From positions 4,967,001 through 5,031,000 of the forward strand of contig NZ_CP053021.1 in the NCBI RefSeq assembly GCF_013001025.1: a stretch of DNA of 64,000 bases, in the 5' to 3' direction. The DNA comes from Sphingobium yanoikuyae (GTDB lineage Bacteria; Pseudomonadota; Alphaproteobacteria; Sphingomonadales; Sphingomonadaceae). Every line of letters starts with the position of its first letter. Position 1 is the first letter of the stretch. The notes under the pieces were generated by a model. The model was not told the origin of the DNA and ran no database searches. It was given only the letters and a program-made list of their open reading frames with translations. A program made the translations under genes and the position numbers. Positions 34,311 through 45,372 of the stretch are shown one piece after another.

Positions 34311-35639
34311 TCAGGCCGGCGGCACTTCGGCGGCGGCGCGGGCGGCCGGCCGCCGATATTGGCGCGGCCCCTGGTCGAGGCGGAAGGGCGACAGGCGCTC
34401 GGCGGGCGGATCCTGCTCCTGGCCGACGATGAAGGCGCGACCGGTGCGGCCGGTGCCTTCGGGCGCTTCCTCATCCTCGCCCCAGCGATAATGGGCGTCG
34501 AAGGCGGCGATCGGCACCAGCAGCGACCGCTCGCCCATCGTCACCGGCACGATCTCGTCCTGCGCCAGGCGCAGCTCGTTGGTCATGCGCACGGTTTCGC
34601 CCGGCGCGATCGAGACGATCGAATGCAGCGGCATGCCGGTCTCGCCACCGAAGAAATGGCGCAGCAACGCATCCTGCTGCGCGCCCGCATTGCCCAATAT
34701 GCCGCGCACCATGATGTCGCGGGCCGGGCGATCGCCGCGATTGTGGAGCAGCAGCGTATAGCCGATGGTCACGCCGATCAGCGAGGAGCGGGCGAGGCTG
34801 ATGTCGAGGCCGAGGTCGATCCAGGGGCGATCGCCGGCGTCGCTGGCCGGCGCCGATGCCACGGGTTCGGGGGCAGGGGCTGGCGTGGGCGCCGGAATGG
34901 GCGCGGGAGCAGGAGCCGGAGCCGGCGGGGGCGGCGCAACGGGGGCCGGGGCTGGTTGGGGCGCTGCCGGGGCTGGCGCGCTCGCCGGCGCGGCGTCGAC
35001 GTCCGCTGCCGCACGACGGCGCCGCATCAGCAGGAAGCCGGCGATCACCGCCAGCGCGGCGATGGCGGCGGCGATCCAGGGCCAGCTCAGCCCCTGCGCT
35101 TCGGCGTCCGGTGCGGGTTCGGCAGTGGTGACACTTTTGTCGGCCGTGACCGGCTCGGGCGTGGGCAGGGCGGCTGGCGGCGGCGTTTCCACCGCATTAG
35201 CGGCATTGTCCGGTTCCGCCACAGCGGGCGCCGGGCTGGGCTGCGCTGGCATGGTGTCGCGCGCGGCCGGGCGTTCGGCCGGGGTGGGGGCGGGCGTCGT
35301 GCGCGCGTTGCGCGGTGTTTCGGTGCGCGTCGGCGCCGGCGTAGGGGCCGGGCGCTGCGATGCGGGGGCAGGCGTGGTCGCTGGCGCGCGCTGGGTCGGC
35401 GCCGGCGTCACCGTGGGGGCGACGATCGGCGGCAGCGACGGCGTGGGCGCCGGGGTCGGCGTTGCCGTGCCCCGGAACACGTCGAGTTCCGGGCCTTGAC
35501 GGCGCGGGTCATCGGCCGGCGGCGGCGGCGCGGCGCGCTGCAGATTGACGACCGGATCGCTGCCGGTGGCTTGCTGTGCCAGCGCGGGCGTGACTGCCAG
35601 CAGCGGCAGGGCGGAAAGGAACAGACGCATAGACCCCAT
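34311..35639 (-). CDS. Exported Pro/Ala-rich protein with one membrane helix, unknown function
   Basis: About 442 residues. The signal peptide MRLFLSALPLLAVTPALAQQ is followed by a long Pro/Ala/Thr-rich linker, a transmembrane helix (WPWIAAAIAALAVIAGFLLM, about residue 210) with RRRR behind it, a second Pro-rich stretch, and a folded C-terminal domain (about 300-430: ISLARSSLIGVTIGYTLLLH, TGMPLHSIVSIAPGETVRMT). The C-terminal part resembles a beta-sandwich seen in uncharacterised sphingomonad proteins. Two starts are possible (35639 with AGGG upstream, 35630). Divergent from queF. Confidence 0.7.
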   Translation of the reverse strand: MGSMRLFLSALPLLAVTPALAQQATGSDPVVNLQRAAPPPPADDPRRQGPELDVFRGTATPTPAPTPSLPPIVAPTVTPAPTQRAPATTPAPASQRPAPTPAPTRTETPRNARTTPAPTPAERPAARDTMPAQPSPAPAVAEPDNAANAVETPPPAALPTPEPVTADKSVTTAEPAPDAEAQGLSWPWIAAAIAALAVIAGFLLMRRRRAAADVDAAPASAPAPAAPQPAPAPVAPPPPAPAPAPAPIPAPTPAPAPEPVASAPASDAGDRPWIDLGLDISLARSSLIGVTIGYTLLLHNRGDRPARDIMVRGILGNAGAQQDALLRHFFGGETGMPLHSIVSIAPGETVRMTNELRLAQDEIVPVTMGERSLLVPIAAFDAHYRWGEDEEAPEGTGRTGRAFIVGQEQDPPAERLSPFRLDQGPRQYRRPAARAAAEVPPA

Positions 35640-35739
35640 GACCCTGCCAAGGCAGAAATTTTGCTGAACGCCAGATGAACGGATGGCCTTGCGCGCCGGA
35701 CCGATGACAAATTGCGTGTAATCGACTACATGCGCCCTC

Positions 35740-36192
35740 ATGACCGATACCCCGCTCCATCTCGGCCGCGCCAGCACCCTGCCGCAGCGGCCCGAGGACG
35801 CCGTCCTCGACTATGTCCCCAATCCCCGTCCGGGCAAGCCCTATCTGGTGCGCTTCACGGCGCCGGAATTCACCTCGCTCTGCCCGGTGACTGGCCAGCC
35901 CGATTTTGCGCATCTGGTGATCGACTATGCGCCCGGCGCGACGATCGTCGAATCCAAGGCGCTCAAGCTGTTCCTGGGCAGCTTCCGCAACCATGCCGGC
36001 TTCCACGAGGATTGCACCGTCGGCATCGGCGAGCGGCTGTTCACCGAAATGCAGCCGATCTGGCTGCGCATCGGCGGTTACTGGTATCCGCGCGGCGGCA
36101 TCCCGATCGACGTCTTCTGGCAGTCGGGCGAACCGCCCGCCGGCCTGTGGCTGCCGCCGCAGGACGTGCCGGGCTATCGCGGCCGCGGCTGA
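35740..36192 (+). CDS. queF: NADPH-dependent 7-cyano-7-deazaguanine reductase
   Basis: A 150-residue unimodular QueF reducing preQ0 to preQ1 in queuosine synthesis. The nucleophilic Cys lies in [20 protein letters not shown], followed by the QueF motif region [20 protein letters not shown] that binds NADPH. Length is normal for the short form. No other que genes are in the window and no preQ1 riboswitch was noticed in the 100-bp divergent upstream gap. Confidence 0.95.
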   Translation: MTDTPLHLGRASTLPQRPEDAVLDYVPNPRPGKPYLVRFTAPEFTSLCPVTGQPDFAHLVIDYAPGATIVESKALKLFLGSFRNHAGFHEDCTVGIGERLFTEMQPIWLRIGGYWYPRGGIPIDVFWQSGEPPAGLWLPPQDVPGYRGRG

Positions 36193-36201
36193 ACCATACA
36201 G

Positions 36202-36274
36202 CCGTTCGTTTCGAGCTTGTCGAGAAACAGAGGCGCTTTTCGCTTCTCGACTCGACCGGGCTCGAAGCGAACGG
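36202..36274. repeat. Imperfect inverted-repeat element after queF
   Basis: CCGTTCGTTTCGAGCTTGTC (starting 36202, extending to GAGAA at 36226) pairs with the strand from TTCTCGAC (36244) to GCTCGAAGCGAACGG (36274), with a few bulged bases. This CGTTCGTTTCGAGC unit is a dispersed repeat type in alphaproteobacteria. The rest of the 256-bp gap up to 36448 shows no gene. Confidence 0.7.
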
Positions 36275-36448
36275 AGGAGGGCGCTGGCTGGCCTTCTTGT
36301 TGGACGAACGCGCAACAGGCTTCGACCAACGACATTCTCTTGCGGATAGTTCACTTGACCCTCCGCGGGAAAGGGCCGATCCGGTTTACATGTTGCGCGT
36401 GACTATGTCTCATTGCGCCATCCAAGCCGTATCGGAGTTGCTTCCCCC

Positions 36449-39097
<2,649 letters not shown>

Positions 39098-39105
39098 GGA
39101 CAAGG

Positions 39106-39131
39106 GGCGGCGGAGCGATCCGCCGCCTTTT
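39106..39131 (+). terminator. Rho-independent terminator of the M1 peptidase gene
   Basis: GGCGGCGGA-gcga-TCCGCCGCC followed by TTTT, eight bases past the TAA. Perfect 9-bp stem and tetraloop. Confidence 0.9.
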
Positions 39132-39146
39132 CCAAATGGGAAGAGC

Positions 39147-39551
39147 ATGAATCAGACGGAACCACGGGTCGGATGCGGCGCGGCGATCCTGCGCGACGGC
39201 AAGTTGCTGCTGGTGCAGCGACGGCGGGAGCCGGAAGCGGGGCATTGGGGCCTGCCGGGCGGCAAGGTCGACCTGCTGGAAACCATGGCCGCCGCCACCG
39301 AGCGCGAGATTTTCGAGGAACTGGGCCTGACGATCAGCGCGTGTGAATTGCTGTGCCTGACCGACCAGATCGATGCGGAGCGCGGCACGCATTGGGTCGC
39401 GCCGGTCTATCTGGTCGAGGATGCGCAGGGCGAACCGGTGGTGAAGGAGCCCGACGCGCTGGCGGCATGCGGCTGGTTCGCGCTGGAAGCGCTGCCGCAG
39501 CCGCTGACCCTGTCGACACGGGCGGCGCTGGCCGCCTTGCAGGCGCGATAA
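39147..39551 (+). CDS. Nudix hydrolase
   Basis: A 134-residue Nudix protein. The box runs GGKVDLLETMAAATEREIFE then ELGL, matching GX5EX7REUXEEXGU. N-terminal RVGCGAAILRDGKLLLVQRR fits an ADP-ribose/NDP-sugar or mutator-type hydrolase, and QIDAERGTHWVAPVYLVE lies in the substrate loop. Substrate cannot be fixed. It sits alone between two terminator-like hairpins. Confidence 0.9.
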   Translation: MNQTEPRVGCGAAILRDGKLLLVQRRREPEAGHWGLPGGKVDLLETMAAATEREIFEELGLTISACELLCLTDQIDAERGTHWVAPVYLVEDAQGEPVVKEPDALAACGWFALEALPQPLTLSTRAALAALQAR

Positions 39552-39556
39552 TGAGG

Positions 39557-39580
39557 AAGGGCGGCATCGCGGCCGCCCTT
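39557..39580. terminator. Hairpin between convergent Nudix and phytase genes
   Basis: AAGGGCGGC and GCCGCCCTT pair over 9 bp with a 6-nt loop, six bases after the Nudix stop. A GTTTT stretch follows a few bases later on the plus strand, so it may stop both converging transcripts. Confidence 0.7.
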
Positions 39581-39593
39581 GCCGGTGTTTTGA

Positions 39594-40664
39594 TCAGTTC
39601 GGCAGGCCCAATGCCCTGGCGATGTCATCCCAGGCGACCAGCTTGAAATTCTGCGCCGCCGCCGCGTTATGGCCGTCCTGCGCAATGAACAGCCCACCGG
39701 GATAGGCCGGGCCGAAATCGCCCAGCATCAGCTCGATGCCGTCGGTTTCCTCCGACCCGCCAATGGCGCCATCGACGACGCGGAAGCGACCGACATAGGC
39801 GTCGTCGGACAGACGATAGGCCACATAGGCATTGTCGCCCTGGCTGGACACGAGGACATAGCCGTCCTTCTCGCCGATTTGGGCGATGGCGACGCCTTCG
39901 GCATCCATGACCAGATTCTTGCCGTCGGCCGCCGCGATTTTCGTGGGCGTGGTGGCGCCAGATGCGCGCGCGTCGAAGCGCCACAGGCCGACATCTTCCT
40001 CCGCGACATAGAGGATCCCGGTGCGGTCATCCACGGCGCAGCCTTCCGACTGGGTGCCAAGCTTCATGCTGCGGACGATCCTGCCGGTCGGCGTGGCGCC
40101 GGACGCATCGAGCGCGACCTGGTTGATCGTCCCGTCCTTCAGCACGATGAAGGCGTAGGTCGCCTCCGGCGCCTTGTACAGGCAGATGCCATAGGCCTCG
40201 CCCTTGCCGGCATCGACCTTGCCGAGGGCTGTCAACTTCGCTGTCACGCCGTCGAGGCGGAACAGGGCGAGCTTGGCGTTCGCCACATCATTGCGGTCCG
40301 ACGCCACGACCAGGATCCCGGTCTGGCCATTGATGCTGACGCCATCGCGTAGATCGACATTGTTGACCCGGCCGGCGTCCAGGAAATCGCGCGTCTTGCC
40401 GTCCAGGCCATAGACATAGAGGCCGGCCTTCTTGTCGGTGCCGACGATCAGGCTGGCGGCCGGGTTGGCGGCATTGCGCCAGATCGCCGGATCATCTGCC
40501 GCGTCGGCATTGGGCGTCCCGACGGGCGTGGTTTCACCGCGCGCGGTGACGGTCACGGCCGGGGTCGCATTGGCGATACGCACTTCGACCGGCACTTCCG
40601 TTTCGGCGGTGGTGCAGGCGGTCAGCGCGAGAAGGCTGGTGAGCGATAGGGCTAAGGGCTTCAT
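39594..40664 (-). CDS. Beta-propeller phytase (3-phytase), lipoprotein
   Basis: A 356-residue phytase releasing phosphate from phytate at the cell surface or in the periplasm. A lipobox is visible (SLLALTACTT). Propeller signatures include ADDPAIWRNAANPAASLIVG, TDKKAGLYVYGLDGKTRDFL, VASDRNDVANAKLALF, EGCAVDDRTGILYVAEEDVG and QGDNAYVAYRLSDDAYVGRF, which carry the calcium- and phosphate-binding acidic residues. It is 11 bp downstream of the purple acid phosphatase gene and two genes from a TonB-dependent receptor, a known type of phytate-uptake linkage. Confidence 0.92.
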   Translation of the reverse strand: MKPLALSLTSLLALTACTTAETEVPVEVRIANATPAVTVTARGETTPVGTPNADAADDPAIWRNAANPAASLIVGTDKKAGLYVYGLDGKTRDFLDAGRVNNVDLRDGVSINGQTGILVVASDRNDVANAKLALFRLDGVTAKLTALGKVDAGKGEAYGICLYKAPEATYAFIVLKDGTINQVALDASGATPTGRIVRSMKLGTQSEGCAVDDRTGILYVAEEDVGLWRFDARASGATTPTKIAAADGKNLVMDAEGVAIAQIGEKDGYVLVSSQGDNAYVAYRLSDDAYVGRFRVVDGAIGGSEETDGIELMLGDFGPAYPGGLFIAQDGHNAAAAQNFKLVAWDDIARALGLPN

Positions 40665-40675
40665 TATGATATTCC

Positions 40676-42076
40676 TCACTTGCCGCGCGCGACGCATTTG
40701 CCGCCGTCGGGGCCGATATTGCCGGTACAGGTGCGCACCGCGATGGTGGGTTCGCTGGTGTTGGTCAGGTGATTGCCATCCGCGCCCTTTGTGAGGTCGA
40801 AACCGTCATAGAGCTTGCCCGACGCGGTATAGGTGCGGAATTTCAGGCGATCGCCATCCACGTCCACGACCTGATAGAGTTCGGTCGCTTCCGCCGTCTT
40901 GTCTGGCTGGGTGCGGGCACGGTCGTTGAGGCCATACATTTTGGAGCCGGTGACCGAGACGAGATAGACCGGCCCTTGGATCGCGCCATTGGCCCGCGCC
41001 TGGGCCGACGCCTCGCGCCCGGCTTCCGACGTCAGGCGGCTGTAGCAATGGTCATGGCCCTGCAGCACCAGATCGACCTTGCGCTTGTCGAACACCGGCT
41101 TCCACGCGGCCTTCACCTCGGACGTGTCCTGCGGTCGGGCGCAGGTGAAGACGGGCTGGTGGAACAGCACGACATTCCATTTCGCCTTGCTGGACGCCAG
41201 GGTGGCGTCGAGCCATGCGGTCTGCTGCGCCATGGTGCCGAGGTTGATCGCCGACGTGCCATCGAGGATGATGAAGCGCACCCCCTGATAATCGATAAAA
41301 TAGGTGGTCTTGAGGCCCGGCACGCCATTGGCGGGCAGCGCAAACTGCAGCGGGAAATAGGGGCCGAGCTTGCGGCTTTCGCTGCCGTCGGGCTTCACCA
41401 CATCGACATATTCATGATTGCCGGTCGCGGGCAGTTGCGGGACGATCGACCAGTTATAGCTGCCGGCCTGGTTGAACTCGCCCCATTCGTCATCATGGTC
41501 GAGGTCGTCGCGCTGCGCGGCAAGATCGCCGGCATGGGCGACCAGCTCGATCCCGCCATTGGCATGGAAAGCCTGGCGGATGACGCGGCTGGCATAGGTC
41601 AGGATACCGTTCTGGATGTCGCCCAGATAGAGGAAGCGGAACGGCCTGGCCTGCGCCGCCGCCGTGCGGAATTGTAGCCACTCGCTCCAGCCCGCGCTGC
41701 CCTTCAGCCGATAGGCATAGACGGTATCAGGCGTCAGATTGTCGAAGCGGATCTGGTGATAGAGCGCCGGGCCATTGGCGCTGTCCTTGGCCGTGCCGGC
41801 GGGACCGGTCACGGTCCTTGCCTCCTCCTCCAGCGTCGGGCCGTCGACGGAGATGGCGATCTGCGCTTCGCTGGCGGTCTGGGCGGCATCGGTGCGCCAG
41901 GCGACCGCCATGCCGCGCGAAGGGTCGGCGGCGGGCGTCAGCATGATCCGGTCGGGCAGGGTGCGCGCCGCATAGGGCGTGCCGGCGGAGCGGGGCACGG
42001 GCGGGCTGGCGGCGGTCTGGGCGGAGAGCGGCGCGGCGCTCGCCATCAGCAGCATGGTCAGGAACAGTCGGGACAT
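40676..42076 (-). CDS. Purple acid phosphatase-like metallophosphoesterase, exported
   Basis: A 466-residue enzyme with signal peptide MSRLFLTMLLMASAAPLSAQ, an N-terminal fibronectin-III-like domain (about 40-140, MAVAWRTDAAQTASEAQIAI and TPDTVYAYRLKG) and a metallophosphoesterase domain: YLGDIQNG, VAHAGDLAAQ, LPATGNHEYVDV, VLFHQPVFTC and VLQGHDHCYSR, which supply the metal ligands. It should hydrolyse phosphate esters in the periplasm. The C-terminus has a short Cys-pair tail (RTCTGNIGPDGGKCVARGK). With the phytase it forms a phosphorus-scavenging operon. Confidence 0.92.
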   Translation of the reverse strand: MSRLFLTMLLMASAAPLSAQTAASPPVPRSAGTPYAARTLPDRIMLTPAADPSRGMAVAWRTDAAQTASEAQIAISVDGPTLEEEARTVTGPAGTAKDSANGPALYHQIRFDNLTPDTVYAYRLKGSAGWSEWLQFRTAAAQARPFRFLYLGDIQNGILTYASRVIRQAFHANGGIELVAHAGDLAAQRDDLDHDDEWGEFNQAGSYNWSIVPQLPATGNHEYVDVVKPDGSESRKLGPYFPLQFALPANGVPGLKTTYFIDYQGVRFIILDGTSAINLGTMAQQTAWLDATLASSKAKWNVVLFHQPVFTCARPQDTSEVKAAWKPVFDKRKVDLVLQGHDHCYSRLTSEAGREASAQARANGAIQGPVYLVSVTGSKMYGLNDRARTQPDKTAEATELYQVVDVDGDRLKFRTYTASGKLYDGFDLTKGADGNHLTNTSEPTIAVRTCTGNIGPDGGKCVARGK

Positions 42077-42101
42077 GGGCGTCCTTTCCGGGAAAACGGG
42101 A

Positions 42102-42133
42102 CTTGCCGGCCGCGCAAGGGCGCGACCGGCAAG
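42102..42133 (-). terminator. Hairpin between the TonB receptor and phosphatase genes
   Basis: CTTGCCGGCCGCGC and GCGCGACCGGCAAG form a 14-bp stem with one mismatch (wobble on one strand) and a 4-nt loop. It follows the receptor stop by 19 bp. It may cut read-through from receptor to phosphatase, or stabilise the 3' end. Confidence 0.55.
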
Positions 42134-42152
42134 CAGGGGAAATCGAACGGGA

Positions 42153-44954
42153 TCAGAAGCTGGCGGAAATACCGAACTTCGCGGTCCAGTTATATTCCTC
42201 ATATTGGAGCAGGCGCTTGCTGCCCTCGAAATTCTGATAGGCGAAATATTTGGCGTTGTTGACGTTGACCCAGTCGGCGAACAGGCGGACGCCGGGCAGG
42301 ATCTTGTACTTCGCGCTCAGGTCGAGCTGGAAGTGGTTGTCGACAATACGGTCGGTGTCCGGACCATCGCCGATCTCGTCCAGATATTTGCTGCGATAGG
42401 TGCCGGCGGCGCGCAGCGAGATCGGACCCTTTTCATAGCCCAGCACCGCATTGAAGGTGTGGCGCGAAGCATTGGGCAGGCCGATCTTGCGGGTATAGGC
42501 GTTGTCGTCCCCGTCGTAGCTGGTGATCTTTCCGTCGGCGTCGGTGAAGGTGTAGTTGAGGTTCACCAGGAAGCCATCGAGCGGCGCCGGCAGGAAGTTC
42601 AGCACCTGGCTGAACGAGAGTTCGACGCCCTTCACCTTGGCGGTGTCGCCATTCACATAATAGGATGCCTCGCTATAGGCGACGCCATTATAGACGCCGT
42701 CATCAAAGTCGCGGACCTGCGCGCTATAGTCTTTGATCGACTTATAGAAGAGGCCGGCGCTCAGTGCGCCATTGTTCGAGAAATACCATTCGGCCGAGGC
42801 ATCGAAGTTCCAGGCGCGATAGGGCTTCAGGTTCGGATTGCCGAACTCGGCAGCATAATCCTCGTCGAGGATGAAGCGCGGTGCGAGCTGCGACAGCTTG
42901 GGACGGACCAGGCTCTTGTAGGCGGCGGCGCGGAACACCAGGCCCTGGCTCGGTTCGAAGCGGGCGGTCAGGCTGGGCAGCCAGTCGGTATAATGTTTGG
43001 TGAAGACATTAGGCGTCGAGATGACGCCAGTGGTTTCGCCTTCGTCATCCAGTTCATATTCGGTGACATTGCCGCGCAGCACGTTGCGGGTCTGCTCCAT
43101 GCGGACGCCGCCGATGATGCGGACCTTCTCGCTGTCCCAACGGCCCAGCAGATAGGTGGCGAGGATATCTTCCTTCGCGCTGTAATCCTGCGCTGCCGAT
43201 TCATAGGCGCTGGTGATCGGATCGAGTTCGAACTCACCGATATTGTTGTAGAAATAGTCGGTGGCCTGGCCCTTGCCGGGCAGCGGTCCGAGGTCGGACA
43301 GGCGATAGGTCTGGGCGCCCAGCACATCGGCCAGGTCCAGATCGGCATCGCCATAATAGTTCATGTTGAAATTATAGCTCTTCTTGCGCCAGCGGGCCTT
43401 CATGCCGGCTTGCACGGTGAAGGTGCCGCCGTCGGTGGCGAAGGCGCGCGATACATCGCCTTTCAGCGCATATTCGCGGTCGCGCGAGTCCGACAGGGCA
43501 GTCTGCTCGACGCGGTTGAAGCTATATTCCGACGGGTCGTTGAACAGGTCGGCGCCGCTGGTGACATTGAAGGTCGGCACGCGCGGATCGGCATAGTTGA
43601 AGCCGACATCGACGCCATCGTCGTCGAACCGGGCGCGCCAGCGGATCGGGTCGATCGACCCCTTTTCCTTCTCGGTCGATTCCGACCAGCTACCCGAATA
43701 GGTCAGCTTCCACGGGCCGGTTTCGGTGGTGCCGCCCAGCACCAGCGACTTGATGCGCTGACGCTCGAAACGGTCCTTGAGATCGCGGCGCACTTCGATG
43801 CGGCCATCCTCGTCGGTGAAGTTGGCGCTGTCCGCATCGCCCGAAGCGGGCTGCTCATCCAGGACGAAGGTCAGGCGGCGACGATATTCATGGTCTTCAA
43901 ACTGGTTGTAGATGCCGCGGGCATAAAGCTTGGTGGTGTCGGACGGCTTCCAGTCCAGGTTCAGCGTGCCGCCGATGCGCTTACGCTGAACGTCATAATC
44001 GCGATATTCCAGCGTTTCTGCATAGGCGATGCCGTCGTCGCTGGTGGTCCAGTCCGCAGCTTCGATATTGTCGGTCTCGAACTTGCGCTTTTAATAGCTG
44101 AAGCCGCCCGAGATGCCGAAATTGTCGCTGAGGCGGGTGGAAAAATCGACGCTGCCCTTGGGCGTTACGGCGTCGGCATAGTCGTTATAGCTGCCTTCCA
44201 GCTTGACCGAATAGAGATCCTTCTTGCGGTCGAAGGCGCTGGTGGTGTTGATCTCGATCGAGGCGCCGATCGTGTCGGCGTCCATGTCCGGGGTCAGCGA
44301 CTTCTTCACTTCGATCGATTCGATCAATTCCGAAGGCACGACGTCCAGCGCGACCGAGCGAACATCGCTTTCCGGGGCGGGCAGGCGGGCACCGTTGACC
44401 GATGCGGCGTTGAGTTCCGGGTCGAGGCCGCGAACCGAGACGAAGCGGCCTTCGCCTTGGTCGTTCATGATGTTGACGCCGGGCAGACGGCGCAGCGATT
44501 CGGCGACATTCTGGTCGGGGAACTGGCCGATCGCGTCGCGGGTCAGGACGCTTTCGACACCGTCGGCCGCGCGCTGGCGCGACAGGGCCGATGCCTGGTT
44601 GGCGACCTGGCCGACGACGATGATCGACGCATCGACGTTCGAGCCGATGCGGATGTCGGCATCGACATCGCCGGTGGCGGGCACGACGACGGTGGTGCGC
44701 ACCGGGTCGGCACCGGTGTAGCGGGCTTCGATCGTGTAGGTGCCCGGCGCGACGTCGGGGAAGCGGTAGGAGCCGTCACGGCCGGCTTCGGCAATGCGGC
44801 CATTTTCGACGATGCGCAGTTGGGTCGACTGCAGCGCACGGGTGCCGGTGCCGTCGGACACGGTGCCGCTGATGGTGCCGGCTAGGGCGGCGACGGGCAT
44901 GGTGGTGGCAAGGATGATCGCGGCGCGGCTCGCGCCACGGAACAAGGTCTTCAT
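42153..44954 (-). pseudogene. TonB-dependent receptor with in-frame TAA (nonsense mutation)
   Basis: The full frame is 933 codons long and uninterrupted except for a single TAA at codon 288 (44091-44093), in GGFSY-stop-KRKFETDN. Reading continues in the same frame to the natural end GISASF. Upstream of the stop lie the signal peptide, a carboxypeptidase-regulatory-like domain (GTISGTVSDGTGTRALQS), and the plug (GQFPDQNVAESLRRLPGVNI, FVSVRGLDPELNAASVNGAR) as in the TIGR01782 type. Downstream is the beta-barrel, ending in Phe. A product stopped at residue 287 would lack the barrel. Next to phytase and phosphatase genes it is the likely phytate or organophosphate receptor. Sequencing error is possible. 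Confidence 0.85.
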
Positions 44955-45042
44955 GGTGAATGCTCCCCTTCGGTTGGGGAGGCCATTGGCGATGAGTCCT
45001 TACGGCTTCATGGCAATATGATTGCAGTTAAAAGTCTGAAAA

Positions 45043-45060
45043 ATGTAACTTATGTGACGT
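45043..45060 (-). promoter_or_regulatory. Possible PhoB box upstream of the TonB receptor
   Basis: In the minus direction ACGTCAC-ATAA-GTTACAT shows two related 7-mers separated by four bases, the geometry of a Pho box, although several positions differ from the enterobacterial consensus. It lies about 90 bp before the receptor start, in an AT-rich stretch. Phosphate control would suit the phytase and phosphatase genes downstream. Confidence 0.3.
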
Positions 45061-45086
45061 GATGCAGGGGCCACATTATAGGGCGC

Positions 45087-45227
45087 TCAGTCGCGCCGCC
45101 GGCCGCTGCGCCGGGACAGGCCGCCACGATGGTGCAGCCGGCCGCCTTTTTCGAGCCGCGCCATATGGTCGATGAAAAAGACGGCGCCGATACACAAGAT
45201 GATGGCAATCAGGAATTCGGGCGGCAC
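45087..45227 (-). CDS. 46-aa membrane miniprotein with GTG start
   Basis: The frame reads from GTG as PPEFLIAIILCIGAVFFIDH, then a basic, His/Arg-rich tail ending SRRSGRRRD. Residues 5-19 form one hydrophobic helix with positive-inside charge on the C-terminal side. A TGGAGAG site lies eight bases before the GTG. It precedes the TonB receptor on the same strand by 130 bp. No family recognised; stand-alone small membrane proteins like this are common in sphingomonads. Confidence 0.6.
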   Translation of the reverse strand: MPPEFLIAIILCIGAVFFIDHMARLEKGGRLHHRGGLSRRSGRRRD

Positions 45228-45334
45228 GTGGGCTCTCCAGCCTTTGGGTGATGCTGGAGAATTAAACCGCCGGACATAGGGTTTCGAGCCGCAGGCCGGC
45301 CCATATCCATTCTATTGTCGTAGGATTTTGAAGA

Positions 45335-45363
45335 ATGGGGCGACCTGGCGTCGGTCGCCCCAT
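45335..45363 (-). terminator. Terminator-like hairpin after the OPT transporter gene
   Basis: ATGGGGCGACC and GGTCGCCCCAT are perfect 11-bp arms with a 7-nt loop, ten bases past the OPT stop; ATTCTTC follows in the minus direction. Confidence 0.7.
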
Positions 45364-45372
45364 CTCATCTTG

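Noticed and set aside
35640..35739. preQ1 riboswitch upstream of queF
   Set aside because: Only 100 bp shared with a divergent gene; no preQ1 pseudoknot-like pattern was found by eye.
41979..44885. 968-aa plus-strand frame opposite the TonB receptor
   Set aside because: Antisense read-through; it remains open only because receptor codons avoid certain reversed stops.
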